Under the pieces are notes generated by a model, which was not told the DNA's origin, did not search any database, and saw nothing but the letters and a program-made list of their open reading frames with translations. Source: Catenovulum adriaticum (GTDB lineage Bacteria > Pseudomonadota > Gammaproteobacteria > Enterobacterales > Alteromonadaceae). Taken from it: 64,000 bases of DNA. The stretch spans positions 930,001 to 994,000 of the forward strand of contig NZ_CP109965.1 in NCBI RefSeq assembly GCF_026725475.1, given 5' to 3'. Shown in pieces: positions 27,036-35,902 of this stretch (the first letter of the stretch is position 1; every line of letters starts with the position of its first letter). The position numbers and the translations under genes were made by a program.

Positions 27036-27860
27036 ATGGGTATGTTCGTAAACACTAATGTGTCTTCATTAAATGCACAACGTCAATTAATGAATTCATC
27101 AAGTCAGTTAAACACATCTTTTGAGCGTTTATCATCTGGTTTTCGTATTAACCGTGCAGCAGATGATGCTGCAGGTATGCAGATTTCAGATCGAATGACG
27201 ACGCAAATTCAAGGTTTAAATCAAGCCGTTCGAAATGCGAATGATGGTATTTCAGTGGTCCAAACCGCAGAGGGCGCATTACAAGAAGTAACGACTTCAC
27301 TTCAGCGTATTCGTCAACTAGCCGTTCAATCTCAAAACGGTATTAACAGCTCAGCGGATCGTACGGCACTGCAAAAAGAAGTATCTGCCTTAAAACAAGA
27401 AATCAGCCGAATTGGTCAAAATACTCAATTCGCCGGTGTTGATCTACTAAAAGGCGACTATTCAGCTTCATTTTTAGTGGGCGCAAATGGTGGTCAGACA
27501 ATTGAGATCTCGTTAAACCAAGCTGGTGGTTATGGTGCTTCTGGTTTAAGTTTAGCAAGTACGGATATTTCGACTGCTGAAGGTGCTTCAGGTGCACTGT
27601 CTGATATAGATACGGCTATTTCAACCATAGGTGCTGCGCGAGCAGATTTAGGTGCTTTGCAAAATCGTTTCCAATCAACGATTCGAAACTTAAGTAATGT
27701 GGTTGAAAATGTAACTTCAGCACGTTCGCAAATTCGAGATACTGATTTTGCAACTGAAACCGCAGAATTAACTCGAAACCAAATTGTGCAGCAAGCAAGT
27801 TTGTCAGTGCTAAGCCAGGCTAACCAACGACCTCAAAGTGCTTTATCATTATTAGGTTAA
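27036..27860 (+). CDS. fliC: Flagellin
   Basis: This is the filament subunit, 274 residues, a short flagellin made almost only of the D0/D1 domains. The N-terminus VNTNVSSLNAQRQLMNSS and the LSSGFRINRAADDAAGMQ motif are canonical, as is the C-terminus with RSQIRDTDFATETAELTR and QANQRPQSALSLLG. The variable middle (about 140-195) is rich in Ser, Thr and Gly and is the expected surface for O-linked sugar. The strong sigma-28 promoter makes it the likely major filament protein. The glycosylation island starts 3 kb downstream. Confidence 0.95.
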   Translation: MGMFVNTNVSSLNAQRQLMNSSSQLNTSFERLSSGFRINRAADDAAGMQISDRMTTQIQGLNQAVRNANDGISVVQTAEGALQEVTTSLQRIRQLAVQSQNGINSSADRTALQKEVSALKQEISRIGQNTQFAGVDLLKGDYSASFLVGANGGQTIEISLNQAGGYGASGLSLASTDISTAEGASGALSDIDTAISTIGAARADLGALQNRFQSTIRNLSNVVENVTSARSQIRDTDFATETAELTRNQIVQQASLSVLSQANQRPQSALSLLG

Positions 27861-27894
27861 TTATGACCAATAATCGCACAAAATGATAAAGAGA

Positions 27895-27929
27895 AAAGGT
27901 TGGTTAGATCATCACTTTAACCAACCTTT
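27895..27929 (+). terminator. Terminator after flagellin
   Basis: A perfect 12-bp inverted repeat AAAGGTTGGTTA ... TAACCAACCTTT with an 11-base loop follows the flagellin stop; only a short T-rich tail follows. It probably keeps flagellin mRNA separate from flaG-fliD. Confidence 0.7.
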
Positions 27930-27985
27930 GTTTAACCTAAATTTTGGTTATTTATTGTTTTATGCTTGTCTAGTTGGAGAATCAG

Positions 27986-28474
27986 ATGGATATTCAAACA
28001 ACGCAAATTGGCAACCAAATTGCTAGTAACTATGCTGATGGTAGTCAATTGATACAAAATAAAGTCAATAATTTGGATGAGGGGGCAGATTCTAACCAAA
28101 AAAAATCGGATTTATTGGCTGGTGATCTGGGTAGTCAAAAAAATGTCGTTAATATATCGGCAGAACAAAATAAACTAGCGGAGCAAGCTAAAGTCTCGGC
28201 GCTTAATGCCGATAACTTAATAGATGCAGAACAGAATCAAATTGAAACGGCACTAGATGAAGTGACAACGTTTGTCCAAACTCAAAATCGTCAACTAAAT
28301 TTTTCGTTTGATGAACAGAGTAACCGTTCTATTATTAAAGTAACTGATTCTGACTCAGGTGAAATGATTAGACAAATTCCATCTGAAGATGTATTAAAAT
28401 TGGCTCAGCGGATTAAAGAATTGCAAACCGATGCTGGTGAAGCAATAGGAGTTTTAATTAATCGGCAAGTTTAA
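27986..28474 (+). CDS. flaG: FlaG-family flagellar protein
   Basis: FlaG proteins are found beside flagellin and fliD in polar flagellum operons and affect filament length. The 162 residues have a low-complexity N-terminus and a conserved C-terminal FlaG domain (LNFSFDEQSNRSIIKVTDSDSGEMIRQIP split over residues 105-135, then VLKLAQRIKEL). ATG 27986 has GGAG six bases upstream; an in-frame TTG at 27974 is less likely. Confidence 0.87.
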   Translation: MDIQTTQIGNQIASNYADGSQLIQNKVNNLDEGADSNQKKSDLLAGDLGSQKNVVNISAEQNKLAEQAKVSALNADNLIDAEQNQIETALDEVTTFVQTQNRQLNFSFDEQSNRSIIKVTDSDSGEMIRQIPSEDVLKLAQRIKELQTDAGEAIGVLINRQV

Positions 28475-28491
28475 ATGAATAAGAGGTTGTT

Positions 28492-29940
28492 ATGAGTGTT
28501 TCTTCTATTGGTGTGGGTTCAGGTCTAGATTTGAGTGGTCTAGTACAGCAGTTACTGGAAGCCGAACGTGCACCCAAGCAAGCTCGTTTTGATGAAAGAG
28601 AAGAATCACTTGAAACCGAAATTTCGGCCATTGGTCAACTTAAGTCTAAACTAGATGAATTTAAAACATCCGTTGACGAATTAAGAAATAGTTATGATCT
28701 TCAAGGCCGAAAGGCTTTATTGTCCCACCCTAATATCAGTTCAGATGATGAAACTGCAACTGGCCCTTTTACCGCTGAAGCTTCTAATAGTGCAGAGAAA
28801 GGTCAATATAAAATTGCGATTGAGCAACTTGCCAGTGGTAGCCGTTTAGAGTCTTTAAGTGCGGCAGATAATGGTGGCACTGCTGTTTTTAACAGTTCAT
28901 CAGATGCAGTCAGTTCAACGGCAGGAACGATGACCTTTACCGCAGGAAGCGATTCATTTGATATTAATGTAACAGCAGGTATGTCGTTGAGTGAGCTTCG
29001 CTCTAAAGTGAATGCAGCAGGTGAAGAATTCGGAATACAGGCCAGCATAGTAGATACAGGTACAGCGGATGGTGCTAGATTAGTTTATACGTCCGATAAA
29101 ACAGGTGACGGTAATGATTTAGTCGTTAGTAATAATAATGCAGAACTGGATAAAATATCCACAGTTAATATGGATGTTACCGCTGCGCAAAATGCACGTG
29201 CTACCATTGATGGAATTACCGTTGAGAGTGATACTAATAAATTCGAAAATGTATTGGAAAATGTCACTTTTGAAGCGCAAGAAGTCAGCAGCAAAGATGC
29301 ACTAGGTGAATTTCAAACATCAAGACTAGAAATTGGTTTTGATAAAGACAACCTTAAAAACAAAGTGACAGACTTTGTTGACAATTACAATGGTATTATG
29401 GATGAAATCAAAGCTTTAACTCGGTATGGGGCATCTGAGTTAGAAGAAGATGGTGCACTAGCTGGGGATTATATGGTTAGAGGTATCCAAACAGGGTTGA
29501 GTAATATTGTTAGTGGCTCGGTAGATGCTTCAGCGCTTGGCACTTTATTTCAAATTGGTATTTCATTTGACGATGATGGTAAATTAGAAATATCGGAAAG
29601 TGATGAGTTTGGCATTGGCAGTGGTCAGGAACTATTAGATGATGCGTTAGACGATAATTTTGATGAGATAGCCGCACTTTTTTCGGATAGTGAAGATGGT
29701 ATTGCAACTAAAATGTATGAATATGTTAACGAGTACACTACATTTGGCGGCTTGTTAAGAACTCGGGAATCATCTACAAAAGATCAAAAAGACTTACTGT
29801 CTGATGAGCGTGAACGCTTTGAATTGCAAATGGCAGACTATGAACAATTACTCCGAAACAAATATATTAATTTAGATTTAACAGTATCTAAATTACAGCG
29901 TACCGGTAGCTCGTTAATGGCTGCTTTAGGTTACGGTTAA
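28492..29940 (+). CDS. fliD: Flagellar filament cap protein
   Basis: FliD (HAP2) caps the filament tip and guides flagellin folding. The 482 residues begin VSSIGVGSGLDLSGLVQQLLEAERAP, the typical cap N-terminus. The FliD_N and FliD_C domains are recognisable, with the C-terminal KYINLDLTVSKLQRTGSSLMAALG segment. It lies 17 bp after flaG with an AGAGGT ribosome-binding site. Confidence 0.94.
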   Translation: MSVSSIGVGSGLDLSGLVQQLLEAERAPKQARFDEREESLETEISAIGQLKSKLDEFKTSVDELRNSYDLQGRKALLSHPNISSDDETATGPFTAEASNSAEKGQYKIAIEQLASGSRLESLSAADNGGTAVFNSSSDAVSSTAGTMTFTAGSDSFDINVTAGMSLSELRSKVNAAGEEFGIQASIVDTGTADGARLVYTSDKTGDGNDLVVSNNNAELDKISTVNMDVTAAQNARATIDGITVESDTNKFENVLENVTFEAQEVSSKDALGEFQTSRLEIGFDKDNLKNKVTDFVDNYNGIMDEIKALTRYGASELEEDGALAGDYMVRGIQTGLSNIVSGSVDASALGTLFQIGISFDDDGKLEISESDEFGIGSGQELLDDALDDNFDEIAALFSDSEDGIATKMYEYVNEYTTFGGLLRTRESSTKDQKDLLSDERERFELQMADYEQLLRNKYINLDLTVSKLQRTGSSLMAALGYG

Positions 29941-29971
29941 GCGACAGATAGTTAAAAGTTGAGGTTTTTAT

Positions 29972-30403
29972 ATGTATAACCGCGGTATTAATGCTTACAA
30001 AAAAGGTAATTTGAAACAGCAAATTGCGCAGGCAGACCCGCATCAACTCACTTTGATGTTAATGCAAGGTGCGTTAGACCGAATGGCCTACGCAAAAGGG
30101 GCAATGGAACGAAAAGAGTTCGAAACTAAATCGGAGCATTTATCAAGAGCTTCTGCTATTTTGGTGAATTTAAGAGATACCTTAGATTTTAATGGTGATG
30201 AAACGCAAGTAGCCGATAATTTATATGCTTTATATGAATACATGATCAATCGGTTAACGGATGCACATGTTCAAAACAATACCACTATTATGGATGAAGT
30301 TATTAACTTAATGTTGCCGATTAAAACTGCTTGGTCACAAATTCCAGAAGAGGCTAAGCAGCAAGCTTACGAAATGCAACGACAACAAAATGCCGCAGTA
30401 TAA
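29972..30403 (+). CDS. fliS: Flagellin export chaperone
   Basis: FliS binds the flagellin C-terminus in the cytoplasm and prevents early polymerisation. The 143-residue helical protein has the family start MYNRGINAYKKGNL and the segments ADPHQLTLMLMQGALDRM and LSRASAILVNLRDTLDF. It overlaps the next gene by 14 bp. Confidence 0.94.
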   Translation: MYNRGINAYKKGNLKQQIAQADPHQLTLMLMQGALDRMAYAKGAMERKEFETKSEHLSRASAILVNLRDTLDFNGDETQVADNLYALYEYMINRLTDAHVQNNTTIMDEVINLMLPIKTAWSQIPEEAKQQAYEMQRQQNAAV

Positions 30404-30713
30404 ATCATCCGACTTTTCCCACCCATACACACCTGAGCATTTACAAACATTAAATGCTCAGGTGGCAACTGTGATCAATCATGTTCCTTTGGATAGCCAG
30501 GCTTTAATGGATTTAATTGATCAGCGGGATCAATATTTACAAACCTATATTGGAGAGTTAAGCGAACAGCTTGAATTAAAGCAATCTTTTATAGAGGCAG
30601 AAGTGGCGACCAACGACAAATTAATCTCTATTTGTAAAACTTTATTCAGCTCGACTGAAAAAGAGCTGATTAATTTAAAGAAAGGTCAAAAAGCAGTTCA
30701 GCATTATAAATAA
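30390..30713 (+). CDS. FliT-like small flagellar protein
   Basis: This 107-residue, mostly helical, soluble protein is encoded directly after fliS and overlaps it by 14 bp. Position, size and helical content fit a FliT-type chaperone for FliD, which follows fliS in many polar flagellum clusters. Sequence similarity to FliT is too weak for me to be certain. No catalytic motif or membrane segment is visible. Confidence 0.6.
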   Translation: MPQYKSSDFSHPYTPEHLQTLNAQVATVINHVPLDSQALMDLIDQRDQYLQTYIGELSEQLELKQSFIEAEVATNDKLISICKTLFSSTEKELINLKKGQKAVQHYK

Positions 30714-30832
30714 AGCTTTCAACCGTAAAAAATAGTATAAGAATGAAAGAATTAAGCCTTTCATAGGTGCAAATTCAAAATAATATATTACAATCAGGCA
30801 ATCATAAAAATAAATTTACTAGGGTTAAAACA

Positions 30833-31831
30833 GTGTTCAATAATAAATCGATCTTAATTACGGGCGGAACAGGCTCGTTTGGCCAATGTTTTATTAATTA
30901 TGTTTTAACTCATTATAAACCTAAAAAATTAATTGTTTTTTCGCGTGATGAGTTAAAGCAATTTGAAATGCAGCAAGTCTTTACTCACTCGCAAATGCGT
31001 TATTTTATTGGTAATGTCAGAGAAAAAGATCGGCTAGTGACCGCGATGCGAGATGTCGATTTTGTTATTCATGCCGCAGCGTTAAAGCAAGTACCTGCTG
31101 CTGAATATAATCCTATGGAATGTATTAAAACCAATATCATGGGTGCACAAAACGTGATTGAAGCCGCCATTGAAGCGGGCGTTCAGCGGGTCATTGCGTT
31201 ATCAACAGATAAAGCAGCTAACCCAGTCAATTTGTATGGCGCGACTAAGCTCGCATCTGACAAGCTGTTTGTTGCCGCTAATAATATTGCTGGCTCAGAT
31301 GGGCCTCGTTTTGCAGTTGTCAGGTATGGCAACGTCGTCGGCTCTAGAGGTTCTGTGGTGCCTTTTTATCGAAAACTGTTAAATGACGGCCGGGTTAAAT
31401 TACCAGTCACACATGCTGAAATGACTCGATTTTGGTTGAAATTAGAGCAAGGTGTTGAGTTTGTCATAAAGAATTTCCAGCGTATGCAAGGTGGTGAAAT
31501 TTTTGTGCCTAAAATTCCTTCAGTTAGAATTCTGGATTTAGTAGAGGCGATGAGCGGTCAACGCGAATATGAAACCATAGGTATTCGCCCCGGTGAAAAG
31601 CTACATGAAGTAATGGTGCCTGAAGAAGTGGCTCATCATACATATGAGTTTGATGATCATTATGTTATAACTCCTCCGATTAAATTTTTTGAACGCCAAT
31701 TAGATTACTCTACCAATAAATTAGGGGAGCAAGGTCAGCCGGTTGATGAACAGTTTGAATATCATTCAGGCACTAACCCGCACTTTTTAACGGTAGGTGA
31801 ATTAAAAGAACTGGATAAAAGCCTTTTATGA
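30833..31831 (+). CDS. pseB: UDP-GlcNAc 4,6-dehydratase (inverting), pseudaminic acid pathway
   Basis: This is the first step of CMP-pseudaminic acid synthesis, an SDR-family dehydratase/5-epimerase. The 332 residues show TGGTGSFGQCF (NAD binding), the MRYFIGNVREKDRL segment, HAAALKQVPAAEYNPMEC and YGATKLASDK with the active Tyr and Lys. GTG 30833 is preferred, with AGGG eight bases upstream and the family N-terminus MFNNKSILITGG. A longer frame from 30767 adds 22 unconserved residues. Its stop overlaps pseC by four bases. No promoter is evident, so it may be read from the flagellar genes upstream. Confidence 0.94.
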   Translation: MFNNKSILITGGTGSFGQCFINYVLTHYKPKKLIVFSRDELKQFEMQQVFTHSQMRYFIGNVREKDRLVTAMRDVDFVIHAAALKQVPAAEYNPMECIKTNIMGAQNVIEAAIEAGVQRVIALSTDKAANPVNLYGATKLASDKLFVAANNIAGSDGPRFAVVRYGNVVGSRGSVVPFYRKLLNDGRVKLPVTHAEMTRFWLKLEQGVEFVIKNFQRMQGGEIFVPKIPSVRILDLVEAMSGQREYETIGIRPGEKLHEVMVPEEVAHHTYEFDDHYVITPPIKFFERQLDYSTNKLGEQGQPVDEQFEYHSGTNPHFLTVGELKELDKSLL

Positions 31832-32973
31832 TCCCCTACGGTAAACACCAAATAGATAACACAGATATTGAAGCCGTAGTTGAAGTATTACAAAATCAGT
31901 TTTTAACTCAAGGTCAACAAGTTCCTTTATTTGAACAAGCTTTATGCGATTATACAGGTGCAGATTATGCCCTTGCGGTTAATAGCGCTACCTCTGCTTT
32001 ACATGTTGCTTGCCTTGCCTTAGACATTGGTAAAAACGATGTTGTGTGGACCACTCCAATCACCTTTGTGGCTTCTGCAAATTGTATCCGTTTTTGTGAC
32101 GCTACCGTTGATTTTGTGGATATTGATCCAGCTAGTCGCAACGTTTCAGTTGATGTATTAAAACAAAAATTGATTTTAGCTGAGCAAAATCAGCAATTAC
32201 CTAAAGCCTTAATCGTGGTTCATTTTGCAGGCGTGAGTTGTGAAATGCAGCAAATCAGCCAACTTTGCCAGCAATACGGCGTTAAAATTATTGAAGACGC
32301 CTGCCATGCTTTAGGAGGTGATTATCAAAATCAAAAAATTGGTAATTGCCGCTATTCAGATATCAGCATTTTCAGTTTTCATCCGGTTAAGTCTATTACT
32401 ACAGCTGAAGGTGGCGCGCTATTATCTAATCAAATTGAACTGATTGAAAAAGCTAAATTGTATGCTAAACATGGCGTCACCCGAGATTCACAACTCATGC
32501 AAACTCAATTGGATGAACCCTGGGCTTATCAGCAGTTAACCTTAGGTTATAATTATAGGTTAAGTGATTTAAATGCTGCGCTGGGTATTTCGCAGCTCAA
32601 AAAACTCGATAGTTTTATTAAACAGCGACGCCAATTAGCTTATCGCTACCTTGAAAAACTTCAGCATTTAGCATTGGTTTTACCGAGTGAGTTGCAACTT
32701 AAAAGCAGTGCTTGCCATTTATTTTCAATTGAATTTTTAGCGTTTGATCGCAAACAAGCTTATCTTGCATTTCAAGCTGCACAGATAGGTGTCAATGTGC
32801 ATTATATGCCGGTGCATTGGCAACCTTATTATCAGCAGTTAGGCTTTAAAAAAGGTGATTTTCCAATCTCAGAGCAATATTACAAACGGACTTTAACGCT
32901 GCCTTTGTTCCCTGATATGAGTATTGAACAACAAGACCAAGTGATAGCACTGCTGGAGAATTTGCTTCAATGA
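31828..32973 (+). CDS. pseC: UDP-4-amino-4,6-dideoxy-AltNAc aminotransferase
   Basis: This PLP-dependent DegT/DnrJ/EryC1-family aminotransferase catalyses step 2 of the pseudaminic acid pathway. It has 381 residues, with DACHALGGDYQ before the PLP lysine (Lys188 in SFHPVKSITTAEGG) and NYRLSDLNAALGI. It overlaps both pseB and pseF by four bases, so the three are one translational unit. Confidence 0.94.
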   Translation: MIPYGKHQIDNTDIEAVVEVLQNQFLTQGQQVPLFEQALCDYTGADYALAVNSATSALHVACLALDIGKNDVVWTTPITFVASANCIRFCDATVDFVDIDPASRNVSVDVLKQKLILAEQNQQLPKALIVVHFAGVSCEMQQISQLCQQYGVKIIEDACHALGGDYQNQKIGNCRYSDISIFSFHPVKSITTAEGGALLSNQIELIEKAKLYAKHGVTRDSQLMQTQLDEPWAYQQLTLGYNYRLSDLNAALGISQLKKLDSFIKQRRQLAYRYLEKLQHLALVLPSELQLKSSACHLFSIEFLAFDRKQAYLAFQAAQIGVNVHYMPVHWQPYYQQLGFKKGDFPISEQYYKRTLTLPLFPDMSIEQQDQVIALLENLLQ

Positions 32974-33656
32974 AGTTAGCGATAATACCTGCAAGGGGTG
33001 GTAGTAAACGTATCCCTAAAAAAAATATTAAAAATTTTGCCGGAAAACCTTTAATTGCGCATAGCATTGAAACCGCTAAAAAAGCGGGGGTGTTTGATGT
33101 CATTATGGTTTCAACTGATAGTGAAGAAATTGCCAAGGTAGCAAAAGATTATGGCGCAGAAGTGCCTTTTATCAGACCTGAAGCTTTATCTGATGATTAT
33201 ACGGGCACACGCGCTGTGACCAATCATGCTATTCAACATTATATAGAGCAAGGTCATGCAGTTGAATTTGCTTGTTGTATTTATGCAACAGCGCCTTTGT
33301 TACAGCCTGAATTTTTGCTACAAGGACTCACCGCATTACAAGCCGATGTAAGCAAAGCGTTTGCGTTTTCTGTGTGTACTTTTGCCTTTCCGGTTCAGCG
33401 AGCGCTTCAAATGCAAGCCGGTGGTACCGCACCTATGTATCCAGAGCATATTGCTAGTCGTTCTCAAGATTTAACCGAAGCTTTTCATGATGCTGGACAG
33501 TTTTATTGGGGTCGAGGGCGTGATTATTTGTCGGCCAAAAAAATATTTTCTAAGCACAGCCTGCCTATATTTTTACCGCGTCATTTAGTTCAAGATATTG
33601 ATACTTTAGAAGATTGGAAAACGGCCGAAATACTCTATAAGCTTAACCAAAAATAA
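32970..33656 (+). CDS. pseF: CMP-pseudaminic acid cytidylyltransferase
   Basis: PseF activates pseudaminic acid with CTP, the last step of the pathway. The 228-residue protein has IPARGGSKRIPKKNIK (CTP-binding motif) and VSTDSEEIA, and the C-terminal VQDIDTLEDWKTAE. It overlaps pseC by four bases. A second, different cytidylyltransferase at 53.3 kb serves the second sugar block. Confidence 0.93.
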   Translation: MKLAIIPARGGSKRIPKKNIKNFAGKPLIAHSIETAKKAGVFDVIMVSTDSEEIAKVAKDYGAEVPFIRPEALSDDYTGTRAVTNHAIQHYIEQGHAVEFACCIYATAPLLQPEFLLQGLTALQADVSKAFAFSVCTFAFPVQRALQMQAGGTAPMYPEHIASRSQDLTEAFHDAGQFYWGRGRDYLSAKKIFSKHSLPIFLPRHLVQDIDTLEDWKTAEILYKLNQK

Positions 33657-33699
33657 CACGGCACTTGCCTAAAAAAGATTTATCTTAAAAAAGGTCACT

Positions 33700-34728
33700 A
33701 TGAATACGTCTAGCCCATTAAAAATTCTTATTATTCGCTTATTAAATGTATCTGATGTCACCTCTATTGGTGTGCCTGCGCTGCGTTATTTTCAAAAGCA
33801 ATACCCAGAAGCTGAATTTCATTTTATGACATTTACTCAAGGGGCAGAAGTGCTCAAATTGGCTGATGATTCAGTTAAGCTGATTCATCTTAACAAAAAT
33901 GATTGGCCGGATAGTTTAATCCCTGCCATGGAATCGTTTTTAGGTCACGCTGAAACTATTATAGGTGAAGGCTATGATCAAATTATTAATTTAGATACCA
34001 GCTTTATGGCTTGCTTTTTAACCCGCTTTTTAAAAGATGCAGGTGAGAGAGTGATGGGTAATTTTATGAATCAATCAGTGCAATCATTAGTAGAGCAATT
34101 TCAGGCACAGCAATTAAAACCTGAATATGTGAGCTCGCCTAGTCACTATATGGATAGCACCTTTGCATTAATGAGTCGATGGAATACTAAATGGTGGGAA
34201 TCTAGCTTTTTACCTGAAAATGGTTATCCAGAATATTATTTAGCACATTGTTGTGGCTTTGACCGGCTTGAATTTGATATGAGTCTTAATCTTGACCCAG
34301 ACTCTAATCTGCTTGCCAAAAAGCAGCAATCATCTAAACAAAAAGCAATTGCACTGAGCACTAATGCACTGCCAAATTACCCCTATTTAACTGAACTTAA
34401 AAGTGAGTTAGAAGCGAAAGGTTTTTATGTGTGGTTAGAATCATTAGCTGAAAAACCAGTTCAACAGCAAATTGCCATGTTAGCTGCCACCGACTTACTT
34501 GTTACCCCGCCTTCAGAATTTTATTGGTTCGCGAAAGCGGCTAAATGCCCTACGTTATTAATTACAGGTGATTCTGAACCAGCGGTTTTAATGCCTGATT
34601 ATATAACCGATAAAACACCCGCTTGTGAGGCTTGTATACAAGCAATTCAAGGTCAGCATAGTGATTTGCCTTGCACGTGCATTAAACCTGATGTTTTGGC
34701 GGAACAAATTACAGAATTGTTAGCTTAG
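33700..34728 (+). CDS. GT9 (heptosyltransferase)-like glycosyltransferase within the pse operon
   Basis: This 342-residue protein has the N-terminal pattern of GT9/heptosyltransferase-type GT-B proteins (KILIIRLLNVSDVTSIGVPALRYFQ, residues 8-32, then AEFHFMTFTQGAEVLKL). The C-terminal domain has a cysteine-rich tail (CEACIQAIQGQ ... LPCTC). The acceptor is unknown. Its position between pseF and pseI suggests a role on the pseudaminic glycan, or as a hydrolase/transferase acting on a nucleotide sugar, but the sequence alone does not decide. Lipopolysaccharide core synthesis is an alternative. Confidence 0.65.
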   Translation: MNTSSPLKILIIRLLNVSDVTSIGVPALRYFQKQYPEAEFHFMTFTQGAEVLKLADDSVKLIHLNKNDWPDSLIPAMESFLGHAETIIGEGYDQIINLDTSFMACFLTRFLKDAGERVMGNFMNQSVQSLVEQFQAQQLKPEYVSSPSHYMDSTFALMSRWNTKWWESSFLPENGYPEYYLAHCCGFDRLEFDMSLNLDPDSNLLAKKQQSSKQKAIALSTNALPNYPYLTELKSELEAKGFYVWLESLAEKPVQQQIAMLAATDLLVTPPSEFYWFAKAAKCPTLLITGDSEPAVLMPDYITDKTPACEACIQAIQGQHSDLPCTCIKPDVLAEQITELLA

Positions 34729-34744
34729 TTTATTTAAATTTGCT

Positions 34745-34770
34745 TATTACTGGATTATTACTGGATTATT
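34745..34770. repeat. Short tandem repeat, 11-bp unit
   Basis: Two full copies of TATTACTGGAT and a partial third lie in the 77-bp gap before pseI. It is non-coding. Function unknown; it may only reflect replication slippage. Confidence 0.6.
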
Positions 34771-34805
34771 AGTTGTTTAGTAATTGAATTAAAAAGATAA
34801 AAATA

Positions 34806-35870
34806 ATGTCTGCACTCAATAAAACGATTTATATTGGACAAAGAGAAATTAGCGAACAAGCTAAACCCTTTGTGATTGCTGAATTATCAGGTAATCACAA
34901 TCAAAGTTTTGAGCTTGCCAAACAGATGATTAAAGCGGCGGCTGATGCCGGTGTCGATGCCATTAAATTGCAAACTTATACTGCTGATTCAATGACTTTA
35001 AATATCGACTCAGATAATTTTAGAATAATGGAGCCAGATTCTTTGTGGTATGGCAGACATTTACATGAATTATATCAACAAGCTTGCACACCTTATGAAT
35101 GGCATAAAGCGTTATTTGAATATGCAAACGAACTTGGGTTAATTGCCTTTAGTTCACCTTTTGATGAAGGCGCTGTTGATTTTTTAGAAAGCTTAAATGT
35201 GCCTTGTTATAAAATCGCTTCATTTGAATTAACGGATTTACCTTTAATTAAAAAAGCGGCGAGTACAGGCAAGCCTTTAATTATGTCAACGGGGATGGCA
35301 ACAGAAGCTGAAATTATTGAAGCCATTAATACTGCCAAAAGTGCAGGTTGCCAAGATATTATTATTTTAAAGTGCACCAGCACTTATCCGGCCAGTGCTG
35401 GTAATACCAATCTGATTACAATCCAAGATATGCAGCAAAAATTTAACTGTTTGGTGGGGTTGTCGGATCATACTACCGGCATTGGCGTTGCCGTTGCATC
35501 CGTTGCTTTAGGCGCCTGTGTGATTGAAAAGCATTTTGTATTAGATAGAACCGCTGGTGGAGTAGATGCTGAGTTTTCATTAGAACCGAACGAATTTAAG
35601 GCTTTGTGTGATAATGCTGCAATGGCTCACAAAGCATTAGGTAAAGTCACTTATGGCGGCAGCGCGGCAGAAGAAAAATCTAAATATTACCGGCGCTCTA
35701 TATTTGTTTGTTGTGATCTTAAAGCAGGTGAAAAGTTAACCACCGATAATATAAAAATTGTGCGTCCGGCAATCGGCTTAGCGCCTAAACACTGGGATCG
35801 CGTATTAGGCAAAATCGCCAAGCAGGATATTAAAGCGGGTAGTGCACTTACTGATGATTTATTAGTTTAA
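34806..35870 (+). CDS. pseI: Pseudaminic acid synthase
   Basis: This NeuB-family enzyme condenses the 2,4-diacetamido-trideoxy hexose with phosphoenolpyruvate. The 354 residues comprise a TIM barrel (AELSGNHNQSFELAKQMI, KLQTYTADSMT, FSSPFDEGAVDFLE, IMSTGMA, LSDHTTGIGVAVA, VIEKHFVLDR) and a C-terminal SAF domain (SIFVCCDLKAGEKLT). YTADSMT and the DRTAGGVDAEFS segment favour pseudaminic over sialic acid synthase. Confidence 0.93.
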   Translation: MSALNKTIYIGQREISEQAKPFVIAELSGNHNQSFELAKQMIKAAADAGVDAIKLQTYTADSMTLNIDSDNFRIMEPDSLWYGRHLHELYQQACTPYEWHKALFEYANELGLIAFSSPFDEGAVDFLESLNVPCYKIASFELTDLPLIKKAASTGKPLIMSTGMATEAEIIEAINTAKSAGCQDIIILKCTSTYPASAGNTNLITIQDMQQKFNCLVGLSDHTTGIGVAVASVALGACVIEKHFVLDRTAGGVDAEFSLEPNEFKALCDNAAMAHKALGKVTYGGSAAEEKSKYYRRSIFVCCDLKAGEKLTTDNIKIVRPAIGLAPKHWDRVLGKIAKQDIKAGSALTDDLLV

Positions 35871-35902
35871 AGCGTTGATAATTTGAAAAAATAAGGCAGA
35901 TG

